DNA of 7,854 nucleotides from JAUWQU01 sp964605095 (GTDB taxonomy: Bacteria; Planctomycetota; Phycisphaerae; SM23-33): positions 1-7,854 of the forward strand of contig CAZSBS010000231.1 in assembly GCA_964605095.1 (NCBI GenBank), in the 5' to 3' direction. This document shows positions 6,112 through 7,854 of this stretch, piece by piece. A program made the translations under genes and the position numbers. Under the pieces are notes generated by a model. It made no database searches. It was not told the DNA's origin and worked only from the letters and a program-made list of their open reading frames with translations. The stretch's first letter is position 1. Each line of letters opens with the position of its first letter.

Positions 6112-6178
6112 AACGCGGTCTTTCCGGCGTGTACAGCGAGAATCCGAACCAATAACTCAAGAATTCACGGGTGCCGAA

Positions 6179-6964
6179 ATGGAAATCATTATTGGCGAGA
6201 CGTACGAGGATATGTCGAAGGCGGCCGCGAAGGTGATCGCGAGCGTGCTGAACTCAAAGCCCAACGCCGTGCTGGGCATGGCCACCGGCTCGACGCCGCT
6301 TGGCGTCTATAACGAACTGGTGCGGATGCACAAGGAGGAGGGCCTGGACTTCTCCCAGGTCACGACCTTCAACCTCGACGAGTACGTGGGCCTGCCGGTC
6401 ACGCATGAGCAGAGCTACCACTACTTCATGCATGAGAACTTCTTCAAGCACGTGAACATACCGCGGCAGAACATCTACATCCCATCCGGCACGACGGACA
6501 ACTACGAGGCTTTCTGCGCGTGGTACGAACACCGCATCGAGGAGTCCGGAGGGATCGACATTCAGATACTCGGGATCGGCTCGGACGGGCACATCGCCTT
6601 CAACGAGCCGACCAGTTCGCTGGGCTCGCGGACCCGCATCAAGACGCTCGCCAAGCAGACCATCGACGACAACGCCCGGTTCTTCGCCAACCCCGATGAG
6701 GTGCCGATCTACGCTATCACCATGGGCGTCGGGACCATCCTGGAGGCTCGGAGGATCGTCCTGCTGGCCAACGGCAAGAAGAAGGCCTCCGCGGTTGCCG
6801 CCGCGGTGGAGGGCCCGGTGACCAGCATGATCACCGCCAGCGCGCTTCAACTCCATCCCGAGGTGCTGGTGTTCATCGACAAGGACGCCTCCAGCGAACT
6901 GGCGATGGTTGAGTACTACCATTGGATTCAGCACAACAAGCCCGGCGCGCCCGGCGCGCGATAG
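6179..6964 (+). CDS. nagB: Glucosamine-6-phosphate deaminase
   Basis: This 261-residue cytoplasmic enzyme converts glucosamine 6-phosphate to fructose 6-phosphate and ammonia, the last step of GlcNAc/glucosamine catabolism; the reaction is reversible. The protein aligns with E. coli NagB (266 aa) over its whole length. Visible hallmarks are the phosphate-binding ATGSTP (35-40), FNLDEYVGL with D67, and GSDGHIAFNEP with D136, H138 and E143. These match E. coli D72, D141, H143 and E148 at a constant offset of five. R167 and K202 match the substrate-binding R172 and K208. Allosteric-site residues S146, R153 and K155 are kept, but the position of Y254 appears to be H248. The frame is open further upstream, but family alignment sets the ATG at 6179. 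The Shine-Dalgarno is weak (ACGGG at about 6167). The C-terminal NKPGAPGAR tail comes from a tandem 9-mer CCCGGCGCG at 6941-6958. It is probably co-transcribed with the next gene. Confidence 0.96.
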   Translation: MEIIIGETYEDMSKAAAKVIASVLNSKPNAVLGMATGSTPLGVYNELVRMHKEEGLDFSQVTTFNLDEYVGLPVTHEQSYHYFMHENFFKHVNIPRQNIYIPSGTTDNYEAFCAWYEHRIEESGGIDIQILGIGSDGHIAFNEPTSSLGSRTRIKTLAKQTIDDNARFFANPDEVPIYAITMGVGTILEARRIVLLANGKKKASAVAAAVEGPVTSMITASALQLHPEVLVFIDKDASSELAMVEYYHWIQHNKPGAPGAR

Positions 6965-7004
6965 CGGGCACAAATCCGAAATTCGAAGCAGATGGAGAAC
7001 GACA

Positions 7005-7854
7005 ATGAGGCTCATACTCGTTGACCTCCCGACCGCCGACCGCATCAATTTCCATCCGCTTGCGCTGAGCAGGCCGATCTGGGAACTCCGCTGCGGCATG
7101 ACCAGCCTGGCGGAGAAACTTCTCGCCAGGGTCAAGCCTGCGGAGGTCGCCTGCTTCCTGCCGGATTACATGGCCCAGGCTCACCGGGCGAGGACCTCCT
7201 GGGAGGTCAACGACCTGACCAGCCTACAGGGGGCCGACCTGCTGCTGGTCAACCCCAGGCTCAAGGCCTCGACCTTCGACATAAGCCCCGCCGGGCCCGC
7301 CCAGGTGGGGCTGGACGAGCAGGGGAACGTCCTTTATGCACGTATTCCCATGAAGGACGCCGCCGGGCTTTCGAGCGACAGCATCGAGTCGTTCCTGGAC
7401 TCCGCCAAGGTGTCGCTGCCGACCACGCCGTGCGGCTTGCCGCGATGGAACTACGTCTGGGACCTGGTCCTGGCCAATCCCGGCCAGATCACAGCGGACT
7501 TCGCCGCTGCCGGGCACAGCGGCATCGAAGGCAAGGTCGAGCAGCCCAATGCCATCCGCGGCAGCAAGGACAGCGTCTTCGTCGCTCCCGGCGCCCTTGT
7601 TCACCCGATGGTCGTCATTGACGCGTCCAACGGGCCTGTGTACATCGACCGCGACGCTGAGATACACCCCTTCAGCCGCATCGAGGGCCCGTGCTACATC
7701 GGGCAAAAATCCATCCTGTTCGGAGCCAAGTGCCGCGAGGGCAACTCCATCGGCCCGGTCTGCCGGATCGGCGGCGAGGTGGAGGAGTCCATCATCCAGG
7801 GCTACTCCAACAAGTACCACGACGGCTTCCTCGGCCACGCCTACGTCGGCGAGT
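7005..7854 (+). CDS. Alternative GlmU-type UDP-GlcNAc diphosphorylase / GlcN-1-P acetyltransferase, cut by window end
   Basis: The first 283 codons are present and no stop occurs before the edge; family members are usually around 400 residues, so roughly a third is missing. The start at 7005 has GGAG seven bases upstream (6994-6997). Residues 23-39 read RPIWELRCGMTSLAEKL, the hallmark opening of the alternative bacterial GlmU family known from Bacteroidetes and others (TIGR03991-type). There is no E. coli-style GxGTRM nucleotidyltransferase motif. LPRWNYVWDLVLANP (about 146-160) is another family feature. From about 190 the sequence turns into hexapeptide repeats of a left-handed beta-helix, ending in IGPVCRIGGEVEESI and SNKYHDGFLGHAYVGE; H278 may match the catalytic histidine of E. 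coli GlmU. The likely role is acetylation of glucosamine 1-phosphate and uridylation to UDP-GlcNAc for peptidoglycan or lipopolysaccharide. The 40-bp gap from nagB, without a terminator, suggests one operon. Some members act on other sugar phosphates, so specificity is inferred. Confidence 0.88.
   Translation, partial: MRLILVDLPTADRINFHPLALSRPIWELRCGMTSLAEKLLARVKPAEVACFLPDYMAQAHRARTSWEVNDLTSLQGADLLLVNPRLKASTFDISPAGPAQVGLDEQGNVLYARIPMKDAAGLSSDSIESFLDSAKVSLPTTPCGLPRWNYVWDLVLANPGQITADFAAAGHSGIEGKVEQPNAIRGSKDSVFVAPGALVHPMVVIDASNGPVYIDRDAEIHPFSRIEGPCYIGQKSILFGAKCREGNSIGPVCRIGGEVEESIIQGYSNKYHDGFLGHAYVGE

Noticed and set aside
6118..6178. Possible riboswitch or glmS-type ribozyme in the nagB leader
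   Set aside because: The predicted leader is only about 60 bases and shows no convincing pairing or known conserved core.
6254..7135. Long - strand open frame (293 codons) over nagB
   Set aside because: nagB on the + strand is unambiguous from its catalytic motifs; the antisense frame also runs across the nagB-glmU-like junction.
7224..7838. - strand open frame (204 codons) near the right edge
   Set aside because: It is the shadow of the truncated alternative GlmU-type gene, whose RPIWELRCGM motif and hexapeptide repeats on the + strand are clear.

Overview
The window looks like chromosomal DNA of a Gram-negative, high-GC bacterium, most likely a planctomycete (Planctomycetota, possibly a Phycisphaerae-like lineage) or a relative in the PVC group. 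The evidence is two PEP-CTERM surface proteins, one of which combines autotransporter-type beta-strand repeats with a dockerin-like domain, an outer-membrane beta-barrel protein, and the two-domain alternative GlmU-type enzyme rather than the E. coli form. The taxonomy is an inference from gene content, not from a marker gene.

Left part (1-4439, + strand): two secreted PEP-CTERM proteins in tandem. The first (69-770, 233 aa) is a signal peptide, one ~181-residue module and a sorting tail. The second (984-4439, 1151 aa) starts with a nearly identical copy of that module (165/181 residues by hand alignment, no indels), followed by autotransporter-associated beta-strand repeats, an unassigned ~270-residue region, a dockerin-like domain and its own PEP-CTERM tail. 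A strong GC-rich hairpin (834-873) lies between the genes. No exosortase is present in the window.

Centre (4440-4902): a 463-bp gene-free junction between convergent genes, filled with small hairpins, a tandem heptamer, a wide inverted repeat (4671-4735) and a large 31-bp inverted repeat made of 10-bp units (4753-4846). It looks like a landing place for dispersed, non-coding repeats and may also separate the two converging transcripts.

Right part: an outer-membrane beta-barrel protein on the - strand (4903-5967) diverges from nagB, glucosamine-6-phosphate deaminase (6179-6964, + strand). The ~211-bp divergent spacer holds two palindromes and a good sigma-70-like promoter facing nagB. Forty bases after nagB begins a gene cut by the window edge (7005-7854+) for an alternative GlmU-type UDP-GlcNAc diphosphorylase/GlcN-1-P acetyltransferase. 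The pair nagB-glmU-like is a probable amino-sugar operon joining glucosamine-6-phosphate/fructose-6-phosphate interconversion to UDP-GlcNAc supply.

No defence system, CRISPR array, transposase, tRNA or rRNA is visible. The most unusual material is the recently duplicated PEP-CTERM module placed in two different architectures, and the structured repeats at the convergent junction.
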